Below are positions 27,508-36,490 of a stretch of DNA of 64,000 bases, piece by piece. Location of the stretch: NCBI GenBank assembly GCA_945862385.1, contig CAMAXV010000009.1, forward strand, positions 31,668 to 95,667. The letters run 5' to 3'. This DNA comes from Chitinophaga pinensis. Its GTDB lineage: Bacteria > Bacteroidota > Bacteroidia > Chitinophagales > Chitinophagaceae. Within the stretch, counting starts at the first letter, position 1. Every line of letters starts with the position of its first letter. Below the pieces are notes generated by a model. It searched no databases and was not told the DNA's origin. It was given only the letters and a program-made list of their open reading frames with translations. A program made the translations under genes and the position numbers.

Positions 27508-27900
27508 ATGAGGAGGTCTATCTTAAGTATCAATGGTAATAAACCATTCAATTATATTTTAAAAACAGTCTTGTCAGACAAATACAATGTATTCCTGGCT
27601 GCTGATCCTGTTTCGGGCTTAAGGATGATCAAAGAGCAGTTATCTTTGAGTTTGATTCTCATTGATACAGATTTATTTGAGCAGGATGCGATAGATTTTA
27701 TTTTGCATGTTAAATCAAGTTTGATACATGATAAGCCAATTATAGTGCTGACATCATCTGATTTGAATTTATTATTATCAAAATTGTCAAGAATTAAATT
27801 GGATGAAATATTTATAAAGCCTTTCAATCCAGTGTTGCTATTACAACATATAGATAAAATGTTGATGCCAGTGAGTTTAAGTTTTCCAATAAGACCATAA
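27508..27900 (+). CDS. Degenerate response-regulator receiver protein
   Basis: A 130-residue stand-alone receiver fold. I take the ATG at 27508 (MRRSILSINGN), preceded by AGGAGG-like bases within the upstream TTG extension. The phosphoacceptor-like aspartate is D53 (LILIDTD), with T82 (VLTSS) and K104 (FIKPF) at the usual positions. The acidic pair that normally binds Mg2+ after beta-strand 1 is missing: the sequence there is ILSINGN. It may therefore be a pseudo-receiver that works without phosphorylation. It is the first gene of the polysaccharide operon, 18 bp before a phosphoglycosyltransferase that also carries a receiver-like N-terminus. Confidence 0.75.
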   Translation: MRRSILSINGNKPFNYILKTVLSDKYNVFLAADPVSGLRMIKEQLSLSLILIDTDLFEQDAIDFILHVKSSLIHDKPIIVLTSSDLNLLLSKLSRIKLDEIFIKPFNPVLLLQHIDKMLMPVSLSFPIRP

Positions 27901-27918
27901 TTTTTAATCCACCTTCAC

Positions 27919-29067
27919 ATGAATTCAATAAATCATAATCAGTTTGCCTTTTTTAAGGATGAAGTTGGTGATATAACACTTGAGAAGAATGAAGCAGTCA
28001 GCGCTCTGAAGTTCATTCATATAAAGGAGTCGATGCTTGCAAATGAATTTTATGATTTACAACCGGACCTTGATCTGCCAGTAACCAGTTTTGATCAGGC
28101 TTTGAGAATTGTGAATTTATCTTTATCCGGATTGCTTCCATTACCTGACGCTATTTTGATTGATGTACCATTTCACAGGGCAGAATTTGTTTCTTTCATT
28201 GTTTCTTTAAAAGCGATGAAAAGATGCTCTGAGATTCCAGTAATTTACAATGCCAAACATTTATCTATTGAATTGGCTCAATCTTTATCTCAAAAAGAGA
28301 TGATTGATGATGTCATGGAGTTGGATGAAAATTATGAATTAATTGCAAATAAAGTTTCATTTTTAAAAAAGGTAAAGAATCATCCTCCAATACCCCATCT
28401 TGATAAAGAACTGGTTTTAAAGGAAGAATTCAATCAAATGTATCAGTCTGAATATTTTAAAAGATCGCTCGATATTATTATTTCATTGTTGCTTATTGTT
28501 GTTTCTTTTCCAATCTTAATCATTATTGCTTTAGCAATAAAGCTTGATTCGGGTGGAAGCGTGTTTTATACTTCATTACGAGCAGGATGCAGGTATAAAG
28601 TTTTTAAACTATACAAGTTCAGAACCATGTGTATGGATGCTGATTTGTTAATTGATTCTCTCAATCATCTGAATCAGTATGATGCAAGTGAAAATAGTCA
28701 GGCAAAATTTTTAAAAATAATCAATGATCCTCGCATAACCAAAGTGGGTAAGTTCTTGAGGAAAACAAGTTTAGATGAATTGCCACAGTTGTTTAATGTA
28801 TTAAAAGGGGATATGTCTCTTGTAGGCAACAGACCACTTCCACTATACGAAGCTTCCTCTCTTACAACCAATGCATTTGTTCCCAGATTCATGGCCCCAG
28901 CCGGAATCACTGGATTGTGGCAGGTTACCAAGCGGGGATATGAGAAAATGTCTGCAAATGAGCGTATTAACCTGGACATACTGTATGCAAAGAAAAGATC
29001 ATTTTTTCTTGATCTTAAAATCATGATGCTGACACCGCTTGCGTTATTCCAGGAATCTGACTCATGA
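27919..29067 (+). CDS. Receiver-fused undecaprenyl-phosphate sugar phosphotransferase
   Basis: Initiates exopolysaccharide synthesis by moving a sugar-1-phosphate to undecaprenyl phosphate at the inner membrane. Residues 1-155 look like a degenerate receiver domain, with D82 in AILIDV and then EIPVIYN. A hydrophobic segment follows at 184-208. The catalytic domain of the WcaJ/PglC family has YKFRTM (232-237), the DE pair in SLDELPQLFN (D286-E287) and SLVGNRPLP. Most WcaJ proteins carry four extra N-terminal membrane helices; here they are replaced by the receiver-like domain. The adjacent receiver protein probably works with it. Confidence 0.88.
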   Translation: MNSINHNQFAFFKDEVGDITLEKNEAVSALKFIHIKESMLANEFYDLQPDLDLPVTSFDQALRIVNLSLSGLLPLPDAILIDVPFHRAEFVSFIVSLKAMKRCSEIPVIYNAKHLSIELAQSLSQKEMIDDVMELDENYELIANKVSFLKKVKNHPPIPHLDKELVLKEEFNQMYQSEYFKRSLDIIISLLLIVVSFPILIIIALAIKLDSGGSVFYTSLRAGCRYKVFKLYKFRTMCMDADLLIDSLNHLNQYDASENSQAKFLKIINDPRITKVGKFLRKTSLDELPQLFNVLKGDMSLVGNRPLPLYEASSLTTNAFVPRFMAPAGITGLWQVTKRGYEKMSANERINLDILYAKKRSFFLDLKIMMLTPLALFQESDS

Positions 29068-29128
29068 ATTAATTGTTTGATTTTCTGAGCATTATAATTA
29101 TTTTTACGTACCCTAATATTGTCTTTTA

Positions 29129-30037
29129 ATGTCTTTAAACTCTTATCCATTTGTCTCAGTAGTTACTTTAACCTGGAATACCACCTCCATTACATGTGAT
29201 TTTCTAAGGTCAATTAATGCGCAATGTAATTACCCTAACCTTGAAGTGATTGTTGTAGACAATGGCTCAAAGGAAGATCCCACTGAAGCATTCAAGTCAA
29301 TAAAGCCGGATGTTAGAGTGATACGAAATGGCAGGAACCTTGGTTTCACCGGAGGTAACAATATTGGTATAAGCTCGGCGAAAGGCGAATATTTGTTTAT
29401 TGTAAATAATGACACGGAGTTCACCCCAGGACTGATTGAGGGTCTAATCGAGGTTTTTCAGCAATATCCGGACGCCGGGATGGTTAGTCCAAAATTCCAT
29501 TATTTCTTTCACAAAGGTATAATTGAATATGCAGGGTATAATCTTGTTAATCCGTTTACTGGAAGAAACAGTATGGTTGGTTGCAGGGAGAAGGATAATG
29601 GTCAGTACGAAAAAATTAGGATTACGAATTATGCACATGGAGGTGGCATGATGGTCCCTAAAAAGGTGATCGATGAAGTGGGGATGCTTCCAGATGAGTT
29701 TTTCATTTATTATGAGGAGCTTGATTGGAGTGAACAGATCAAAAGGGCGGGATATAAGATTTATTATCAACCAAAGTCACTCATCTACCACAAGGAATCA
29801 ATGACTACCGGAAAGGAGAGTCCGTTCAAGGCTTTTTATCATACCCGGAACCGCATTTTATTCATGGTTAGAAATATGAACTTCTTTCAGCGCTCAGTTT
29901 TTCTGCTTTATTTCAGTTTATTCACGGTACCCAAGAACACCCTGAAATTCATATTCAATAAACAATTTCAACATCTGAGATCATTTTGGAAAGGTATCTT
30001 ATGGCATTTCAATAATGAAATTACTTTTAATCATTAA
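29129..30037 (+). CDS. GT2-family glycosyltransferase (rhamnosyltransferase-like)
   Basis: A 302-residue GT-A enzyme that should add a sugar to the lipid-linked repeat unit. It has the N-terminal VVTLTWNT strand, VVDNGSKED (nucleotide-binding aspartate), the metal motif in FIVNNDTEF (NDT, in place of DxD) and the acceptor-side block YEELDWSEQIKRAG. These resemble WbbL-type rhamnosyltransferases. The C-terminal 60 residues contain an amphipathic/hydrophobic stretch that may attach to the membrane. It is third in the polysaccharide operon, and asparagine synthetase starts 3 bp downstream. Confidence 0.88.
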   Translation: MSLNSYPFVSVVTLTWNTTSITCDFLRSINAQCNYPNLEVIVVDNGSKEDPTEAFKSIKPDVRVIRNGRNLGFTGGNNIGISSAKGEYLFIVNNDTEFTPGLIEGLIEVFQQYPDAGMVSPKFHYFFHKGIIEYAGYNLVNPFTGRNSMVGCREKDNGQYEKIRITNYAHGGGMMVPKKVIDEVGMLPDEFFIYYEELDWSEQIKRAGYKIYYQPKSLIYHKESMTTGKESPFKAFYHTRNRILFMVRNMNFFQRSVFLLYFSLFTVPKNTLKFIFNKQFQHLRSFWKGILWHFNNEITFNH

Positions 30038-30040
30038 GTT

Positions 30041-31942
30041 GTGTGTGGAATAGCTGGTTTTCTGGATTTTAATAAACAAACATCAGCTGCAGTTTTGCAA
30101 CAGATGACTGACGCTTTAATTCACAGAGGGCCGGATGACATGGGTTGTGAAGTCTATGATTTTCCTAATTTACAGGTTGGTTTTGGTCAGCGCAGATTAT
30201 CGATACTGGATTTATCAGCATCCGGGCATCAGCCCATGCACTTTGGTGACTATACCGTTGATTATAATGGGGAAATTTATAATTTCATGGAGGTCCGGGC
30301 AGCATTAGAAAACTGTGGTTATACATTTGACTCATCCAGCGATACTGAAGTGATTCTGAAAAGCTATGACAAATGGGGGATGGACATGCTTCATCGTTTT
30401 AACGGGATGTTTGCGATAGCCTTACTGGATCGCCGGCAGGAAAAACTTTTTTTGGCAAGAGACAGGGCAGGTGTGAAACCTTTGCACATATACAGTAATA
30501 ATAATCTCATACTTTTTGCTTCAGAATTAAAATCATTTCACAGGCATCCAAAATTTGAGAAACAGATTGATGTCAATAGCCTGGCGCTTTATCTTCAGTA
30601 TAGTTATATTCCTGCGCCTTATTCTATTTTCAGAAATACGAGAAAATTATTACCCGGACATTGGATGTCAGTTGATTTGAAATCTGGTTTCCAGACTGAG
30701 GTCTGTTACTGGAACATAGATGATTTTTATGCAAAGCCAAAATTAAATCTGAGTGATGGAGACGCTATCCTTCAGACTGAATCAATCATGAAAAAGGCCT
30801 ATGCCTACCGCATGGTATCTGATGTTCCGGTTGGCGTGTTTTTGAGTGGAGGATACGATAGCTCAAGTGTAGCCGCTCTGTTACAGTCTGATAGAACTGA
30901 GAAGCTAAAGACATTTACAATCGGTTTTCAGGAAGCCAGTTTCAATGAAGCTCCTGAAGCAAAAAAAATAGCCAATTTTCTTGGAACGGATCATACCGAA
31001 TGGTATGTATCTGCTAAAGATGCTGCAGCAGTTTTACCTCAGTTGCCTGAAATATATGATGAACCGTTTGCAGATAATTCAACTGTGCCAACAGTTTTGG
31101 TTAGTCAGCTCGCATCAAAGCAGGTAAAAGTGGCACTAAGTGCTGATGGCGGTGATGAGATTTTTGGAGGATATCATAAGTTTAAACAGGCACAGAATTA
31201 TACTGGTTCATTACCGAATTGGCTACAGGGTGCATTGAGCAGTACTATGTCTTTGATAAATCCTGATCATCTTCCTTTTTTCAGGAACAGTTATAACTTT
31301 GCAACCCGGTATGAAAAGTTTAAGCTTATTTGGAAAGCCAAAGATCCTGTTCAGGCAGTAAGGTATATCAGCCAGTACATCACTGAAAAGGAAGTCAATT
31401 CTTTCCTTGGTGTTGAATTTGATCGTTATGTAACGGAATTTGATAGAAACTGCAGGGCAGGTAACCATAATGATATACTCAATGACTTGCTTGCGTTGGA
31501 TTTCAAAACTTTTCTGGTGAGTAACAACCTCAATAAAGTTGACAGGGCAACAATGTCTGTGGGGCTGGAAGGTCGTGAACCCATGCTTGATGTAAACCTT
31601 GTGGAATTCCTTGCTCAGTTGCCAGGATCATTCAAAATAAGGCAAGGTAAAACGAAATGGTTGCTGAAGGAAGTAGTGCATCGGTATATACCAAAAGAAT
31701 TGATGGAGAGGCCTAAGAAGCCATTCATAGCCCCTCTAACAGTTTGGTTTAAAGATGAATTGAAAGAACTGTTGGAATATTACTTATCTCCTGAGAAGTT
31801 GACAAAAACAGGTTTATTTGATCCGGGACCCATTGTGTTATTGCGTGATCAATACCTTCGGGGTGAGCGGATTCAGTTTCAGAAACTGTGGCAGTTGCTT
31901 TCATTTCAACTATGGTACAGCAGGTGGGTCGAGAAATTATAA
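30041..31942 (+). CDS. asnB: Asparagine synthase (glutamine-hydrolysing) family protein
   Basis: A 633-residue AsnB-type enzyme starting at a GTG that yields MCGIAGF, so the catalytic cysteine becomes the N-terminal residue after methionine removal. The class II glutaminase domain occupies about 1-210. The synthetase domain has the pyrophosphatase loop FLSGGYDSSSV and LSADGGDEIFGGY. Its place inside a polysaccharide operon, 3 bp after a GT2 and 17 bp before an epimerase, suggests that it amidates a sugar acid in the polymer rather than making free asparagine. WbpS-type homologues in other O-antigen clusters are thought to do this. The role is inferred. Confidence 0.9.
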   Translation: MCGIAGFLDFNKQTSAAVLQQMTDALIHRGPDDMGCEVYDFPNLQVGFGQRRLSILDLSASGHQPMHFGDYTVDYNGEIYNFMEVRAALENCGYTFDSSSDTEVILKSYDKWGMDMLHRFNGMFAIALLDRRQEKLFLARDRAGVKPLHIYSNNNLILFASELKSFHRHPKFEKQIDVNSLALYLQYSYIPAPYSIFRNTRKLLPGHWMSVDLKSGFQTEVCYWNIDDFYAKPKLNLSDGDAILQTESIMKKAYAYRMVSDVPVGVFLSGGYDSSSVAALLQSDRTEKLKTFTIGFQEASFNEAPEAKKIANFLGTDHTEWYVSAKDAAAVLPQLPEIYDEPFADNSTVPTVLVSQLASKQVKVALSADGGDEIFGGYHKFKQAQNYTGSLPNWLQGALSSTMSLINPDHLPFFRNSYNFATRYEKFKLIWKAKDPVQAVRYISQYITEKEVNSFLGVEFDRYVTEFDRNCRAGNHNDILNDLLALDFKTFLVSNNLNKVDRATMSVGLEGREPMLDVNLVEFLAQLPGSFKIRQGKTKWLLKEVVHRYIPKELMERPKKPFIAPLTVWFKDELKELLEYYLSPEKLTKTGLFDPGPIVLLRDQYLRGERIQFQKLWQLLSFQLWYSRWVEKL

Positions 31943-31959
31943 TCGTCAAAAGATAGAAT

Positions 31960-32964
31960 ATGAAAAAAAATGTGTTAGTAACAGGTGGTGCCGGGTTTAT
32001 AGGTTCTCATGTAGTCAGATATTGTCTTGAGATGGGATTTGAAGTTATTGTACTTGATGACCTCAGTGGCGGCTTTGAAGATCATATTCCCGAAGGTGCA
32101 CATTTTATTCAGGGAAGTGTTACCGATCACCTGCTCGTGACAAGTCTTTTTGAGCAGTATAAATTTGACTATGTTTACCACCTTGCTGCATATGCAGCTG
32201 AAGGACTTTCGCACTTTATCAGAAGGTTTAATTACAATACAAATCTTATTGGCAGTATTAACCTCATCAATGAATCGGTTAAGCATAAAGTAAAATGTTT
32301 CGTATTTACATCTTCCATTGCAGTTTATGGGAAAGGTCAACTGCCTATGACAGAAGACCTGAAGCCTGAACCTGAAGATCCCTACGGTGTTTCAAAGTAT
32401 GCAGTAGAGATGGATTTGAAAGCTGCACACGAAATGTTTGGATTGAATTATGTCGTATTTCGTCCACACAATGTTTACGGTGAAAATCAGAACATAGGAG
32501 ATAAATACAGAAATGTTATCGGCATTTTCATGAATCAGATTATGCAAGGCAAGCAATTGACGATATTTGGTGATGGCATGCAAACAAGGGCGTTCAGTTA
32601 CATAGATGATGTGGCAATCCCCATAGCAAAATGTGTTGATGTACCGGCTGCATACAATGAAGTTTTTAATATTGGTGCTGACCAGCCATATACAGTCAAT
32701 GAACTGGCTCAGGTAGTTTGCAGACAATTTAATGTTGACACAAACATCAATTATCTTGCTGCCAGAAATGAAGTATTGCATGCATATGCAGATCATACCA
32801 AGGCTCACAGGGTATTTGGAGCTCCCACAGGAATTGATCTTGCTGCCGGAATCAAAAAAATGGCTGAATGGGCAAAAGTAGTAGGTGCAAGAAAAAGCAA
32901 GGAGTTCGATAATATTGAAATAGCTGAAAAACTCCCTGATGGCTGGCAAATCAATTCCAAATAA
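31960..32964 (+). CDS. NAD-dependent sugar epimerase/dehydratase (GalE-like)
   Basis: A 334-residue extended short-chain dehydrogenase acting on a nucleotide sugar in the cytoplasm. It has the NAD loop GGAGFIG (9-15), TSS at 117-119, and the Y142-K146 catalytic pair in PYGVSKY. FRPHNVYGENQN and the later RAFSYIDDV block are typical of UDP-glucose/UDP-N-acetylglucosamine 4-epimerases. The exact substrate cannot be read from sequence. It lies between asnB and a GT4 gene with gaps of 17 and 6 bp, so it probably supplies a precursor for this polymer. Confidence 0.88.
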   Translation: MKKNVLVTGGAGFIGSHVVRYCLEMGFEVIVLDDLSGGFEDHIPEGAHFIQGSVTDHLLVTSLFEQYKFDYVYHLAAYAAEGLSHFIRRFNYNTNLIGSINLINESVKHKVKCFVFTSSIAVYGKGQLPMTEDLKPEPEDPYGVSKYAVEMDLKAAHEMFGLNYVVFRPHNVYGENQNIGDKYRNVIGIFMNQIMQGKQLTIFGDGMQTRAFSYIDDVAIPIAKCVDVPAAYNEVFNIGADQPYTVNELAQVVCRQFNVDTNINYLAARNEVLHAYADHTKAHRVFGAPTGIDLAAGIKKMAEWAKVVGARKSKEFDNIEIAEKLPDGWQINSK

Positions 32965-32970
32965 TAATCT

Positions 32971-34104
32971 GTGAGTATTGCAAAGCCAATAAGGGTTTTA
33001 CATGTGATCCGGCAGGGGCTTATTGGTGGGGGAGAATCTCACGTTCTTACCCTGGTTGAAAAGCTGGATGGCAAAAGCGTATCTTCATATGTACTGTCGT
33101 TTACAGACGGACCAATGGTGCAGCAATTGCGTGCCATGAATGTTCCCGTCCATGTGATTCCCATTAAAAACTCACTAGATTGGGGACTCTATAGTAGAGT
33201 AAGGAAGTTCCTGATCGAAGAGCAGATTGATTTAATTCATGCGCATGGTTCAAGGGCCTGCGCATTTATCATTATACTGGCAAGACTCCTAAAAATAAAA
33301 GTAATCTATACCATTCATGGTTGGTCATTTCATCCTAGTCAATCAGCATTGATTAATTTCTTAAGGCGGAAGGCTGAAAGCATAATAACCCAGCTCACAA
33401 CATTAAATATTTGTGTATCAGATTCAAACTTGTTGACAGGTAAATCCTTATATAAAGGATTCAAAGCTAAAGTTGTCAAAAATGGAATTGACATACAAAA
33501 ATTTTCCATATCGCAGATGTTTCGGGATTATAGGATGGAGTGGGAAGTTCCTTCCAATGCAAAATTAATTTTGTATGCAGCCCGTATGACCATTCAAAAA
33601 CAACCTATCGTAGCATTGGAGGCTTTTGAATTTGTTGCCAAGCAAATTCAGGATATTTTTATGGTTATGGTTGGTGATGGAGAGTTATTAGATGAAGTGA
33701 GAGAAAAAATTCAGACATTGTCTTCTAAGGATCGTATCAGGCTTAAGTCATTTTATACAGACATGCCAGGTGTTTATCATGCATCAGATGTTTTTATTTT
33801 ACCATCCTTATGGGAAGGACTTCCCATAGCTTTGCTAGAGGCAATGTCAATGGGTAAAGTTGTGATTGCTACCGCAGTAGATGGTACAAAGGAATTGATT
33901 CAGCATCGTCACAATGGTCTGTTAATTGATGTGTCTGATAGTATTTCAAGAAAACTCGGGAGAAGTATTGTTGAAGTTGTCTCTGATCAATTTCTTTTCA
34001 AAGAGCTATCCTCACAGGCAATTAAAACCGTTGAAATAGAATATAACTCAGTCGTCATGGCTAATAAAATAAAAGACATTTATCAGGAATGCTTAATAAG
34101 TTAA
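32971..34104 (+). CDS. GT4-family glycosyltransferase
   Basis: A 377-residue GT-B fold transferase starting at GTG (MSIAKPIRVLHVIRQG). The N-terminal half carries the acceptor-loop IGGGESHV and IHAHGSRA. The C-terminal half has the donor-binding region PSLWEGLPIALLEAMSMG, with the EX7E pair that typifies GT4. It should extend the lipid-linked oligosaccharide. The stop codon is 2 bp before the methyltransferase start I prefer (34107). Confidence 0.9.
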   Translation: MSIAKPIRVLHVIRQGLIGGGESHVLTLVEKLDGKSVSSYVLSFTDGPMVQQLRAMNVPVHVIPIKNSLDWGLYSRVRKFLIEEQIDLIHAHGSRACAFIIILARLLKIKVIYTIHGWSFHPSQSALINFLRRKAESIITQLTTLNICVSDSNLLTGKSLYKGFKAKVVKNGIDIQKFSISQMFRDYRMEWEVPSNAKLILYAARMTIQKQPIVALEAFEFVAKQIQDIFMVMVGDGELLDEVREKIQTLSSKDRIRLKSFYTDMPGVYHASDVFILPSLWEGLPIALLEAMSMGKVVIATAVDGTKELIQHRHNGLLIDVSDSISRKLGRSIVEVVSDQFLFKELSSQAIKTVEIEYNSVVMANKIKDIYQECLIS

Positions 34105-34106
34105 TT

Positions 34107-34847
34107 ATGGAATTTCAAAGATATACAGATCAAAAACGTTTAGCATTCATTTCTTCTGTGCTGCAAAAATCAATTACAATAGTTGCTGAAGTGTTGGATA
34201 TTGGTTGTGGAAATGGTATCATTAGCCGGAGTCTTGGTGCATCAGGTTTCAATGTGCTTGGAGTTGATGTGAGTGAGAAGGCTATCGAAAAGGCAAAGAT
34301 GTTGAATAAATTTTCAAATGTCAGGTTTCAAGTTAGAAGTGCAGAACAATTGGTTGCAGACGGACATCAATATGAGGCAATAATTTGTAGTGAGGTTTTG
34401 GAGCACCTTCAAAATCCAGATATTCTTTTAAAAGTATTGAGACAAATTTTAAAAGAAAATGGCGTGTTGATAGTAACAGTGCCAAACGGGAAGGGTGGAC
34501 GAGAAATGTTTGTTACTAAACCAGTGCAGAAAATCATGAAGAATTTTCCAATATGTTGGAAAGGTTTAAACTGGATTAAAGGAATGCTGGGGTACAAAGG
34601 AACAACAGTACAAAGTGATGCTGATGATCTATCTCACGTTCAGTTTTTTACGGTAAAAACCCTTTCAGAGCTTGCGTTCAATGCGGGATTCAAAATTTCA
34701 TATTGGGGTAAATCCAATTTTTTAGAGGATGTTTTCCCTTTTTCTCTATTGACCAAGCGAGTAAAGAAATTACAAAAATTTGATTGTGATTTGGCTGAAC
34801 GCCTTCCCTTGAGATTGACTGGTGGTTTCTTTACAGTCTGGAATTAA
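34107..34847 (+). CDS. Class I SAM-dependent methyltransferase (UbiG-like)
   Basis: A Rossmann-fold methyltransferase of 246 residues when started at the ATG at 34107 (MEFQRYTDQKR). An upstream ATG at 34089 would overlap the preceding gene by 16 bp. The SAM-binding motif is VLDIGCGNGIISRSL, followed by VLGVDVS and the SEVLEHL post-motif. The position as last gene of the plus-strand half of the polysaccharide cluster suggests O-methylation of a sugar residue or of the chain end; a quinone or small-molecule substrate is not supported by context. It ends 4 bp before the convergent beta-helix gene. Confidence 0.85.
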   Translation: MEFQRYTDQKRLAFISSVLQKSITIVAEVLDIGCGNGIISRSLGASGFNVLGVDVSEKAIEKAKMLNKFSNVRFQVRSAEQLVADGHQYEAIICSEVLEHLQNPDILLKVLRQILKENGVLIVTVPNGKGGREMFVTKPVQKIMKNFPICWKGLNWIKGMLGYKGTTVQSDADDLSHVQFFTVKTLSELAFNAGFKISYWGKSNFLEDVFPFSLLTKRVKKLQKFDCDLAERLPLRLTGGFFTVWN

Positions 34848-34851
34848 GCGT

Positions 34852-36486
34852 TTATATAATACCTCTTTGGTTTTTGAAATGGTAGTTGTCTTTTTTCACT
34901 CTGACATCATCTGCTGGATAAAAAGATTTACCATTGTTGAATTTTAATGGGCGCCAATACTTTTCCCAATCGGAATGAATACCGGGCTCAACGGCTGAAT
35001 GATGTTTAACGCACAAATAAATTTTTGATTTCCAGCTAACCACATCACCTGGCTGATATGAAACAATATCCCCTTTATTTTTCCCAATATTTAATTTATC
35101 AGTCCAGAATTCAAAGAATTTAAAGCCATATCCATTTGTTGAATAATTTTCGAAAATAACTTGTTCAATTTCAAGAGGCTCATTTTGCTCACTCTTATAG
35201 CTTGATTCAAAGTTAGTTGAAAAAAAAGCCTTTTTAACGTTACCCTTTTTCCACCTGTTATTATTCAAAAATCCTTTACCTGCATATCCGCCTATTACCA
35301 TGTATTTTGCTTCATCCTTATCATCATGCAATTTGTTGTATTGAAATCCAGATCCAACAAAATCATTGTTTGAAATATTCAATGTCAATCCTTCAAAGTT
35401 GGCTTTGTATGGACCAATATATGCACCAAGTCCGGATCTTGAATAAAGAAAAAGATTATTCGCAATGCTTATTTCTTTTGAATTTCCTGGATGATTATAC
35501 CAGTTTTCTTTTTCAAGAAATACCTGAAAAAGGGCATTTCCTCCGTTTATAATGATGTTGTTGTAAATCTCAACACCACCAGAGACAAAGCTTAGGGAAG
35601 CACCGAAATCCTGACTATCCATAAATGATGAACGCCATTTCATGCCACCATCAAGCACATTGTTATGTATTTTGGACTCTCCTGCTGTTTGCACAACCTG
35701 AAGCGCATCAAGTCCTGTCCGTAAAATTCTGTTATTATAGATTTCTACATTTTTGAATATGCCCTGTTCACCTTTTGTAGAGGTATTGCCCATGTAAATA
35801 CCTTCACCATTGGTATCATGAATGTAGCAATCGTGAATCTTTATATTTTCACTGACGTATTTTTCATTATTCGCTTTGATTACATTAGAATATCCTCCAT
35901 TCCCTGATTCAATAAATTCCAGTTCAAAGTCTGAACTCATTTGTCGTGATTCAGTTCCCTTGATTTTCTTGGATGTTATTTCAAGTAAAAATTTACTGGT
36001 ATTAAACCATTGGTTGTCAATAAATATGCCATACTTCCCCTGTGAATAAGCATATCCTGCTGCATGTCCCTTGAACATGGGATCACCGGTTTTTGCTTTT
36101 AAATCATACTTTCCAGATAGTTTAAAGTGCTTTAATCCCGCTATCTTGATATGTTTTGTTTTAACTTGACCTTGAAAATTTGTAATAACGAGTGGCTTTT
36201 TTTCTGTTCCAGCTGCATTGCATTCAATCCAGATTGCGTCATAATCTCCCCCGGCAATCAGTATTTTTTGACCTGGCAACAATTTATCCTCAAATTTTTC
36301 ACCTATCGAAATGATTTTTTTTTCATTATCTGTCCGGGTTGGACCAAACACAATTAGATCTCCAATGTTTGCATTGGGAATGGTTTTAACATCTTCTACA
36401 GTAGCAAATTTAATGTTATGATGCTGTCCCGTAACGGATAATGAGATTAATAGAGCTGCTAGGTATATGTAAATGAAACGTACCAT
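34852..36486 (-). CDS. Secreted right-handed beta-helix protein with C-terminal CBM-like domain
   Basis: A 544-residue exported protein (signal peptide 1-20, ending VTGQ). Residues about 90-430 contain repeated N/G/I-rich coils such as IHDCYIHDTNGEGIYMG and VEIYNNIIINGG, typical of parallel beta-helix polysaccharide lyases, epimerases and hydrolases. Near the C-terminus, about 470-515, is a CBM5/12-like module (YQPGDVVSWKSKIYLC, then W...YWRPL). It is the last gene of the minus-strand polysaccharide operon, 4 bp after the half-TolC gene. It may trim, epimerise or bind the exported polymer. No catalytic residues can be assigned. Confidence 0.8.
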   Translation of the reverse strand: MVRFIYIYLAALLISLSVTGQHHNIKFATVEDVKTIPNANIGDLIVFGPTRTDNEKKIISIGEKFEDKLLPGQKILIAGGDYDAIWIECNAAGTEKKPLVITNFQGQVKTKHIKIAGLKHFKLSGKYDLKAKTGDPMFKGHAAGYAYSQGKYGIFIDNQWFNTSKFLLEITSKKIKGTESRQMSSDFELEFIESGNGGYSNVIKANNEKYVSENIKIHDCYIHDTNGEGIYMGNTSTKGEQGIFKNVEIYNNRILRTGLDALQVVQTAGESKIHNNVLDGGMKWRSSFMDSQDFGASLSFVSGGVEIYNNIIINGGNALFQVFLEKENWYNHPGNSKEISIANNLFLYSRSGLGAYIGPYKANFEGLTLNISNNDFVGSGFQYNKLHDDKDEAKYMVIGGYAGKGFLNNNRWKKGNVKKAFFSTNFESSYKSEQNEPLEIEQVIFENYSTNGYGFKFFEFWTDKLNIGKNKGDIVSYQPGDVVSWKSKIYLCVKHHSAVEPGIHSDWEKYWRPLKFNNGKSFYPADDVRVKKDNYHFKNQRGII

Positions 36487-36490
36487 TTAG

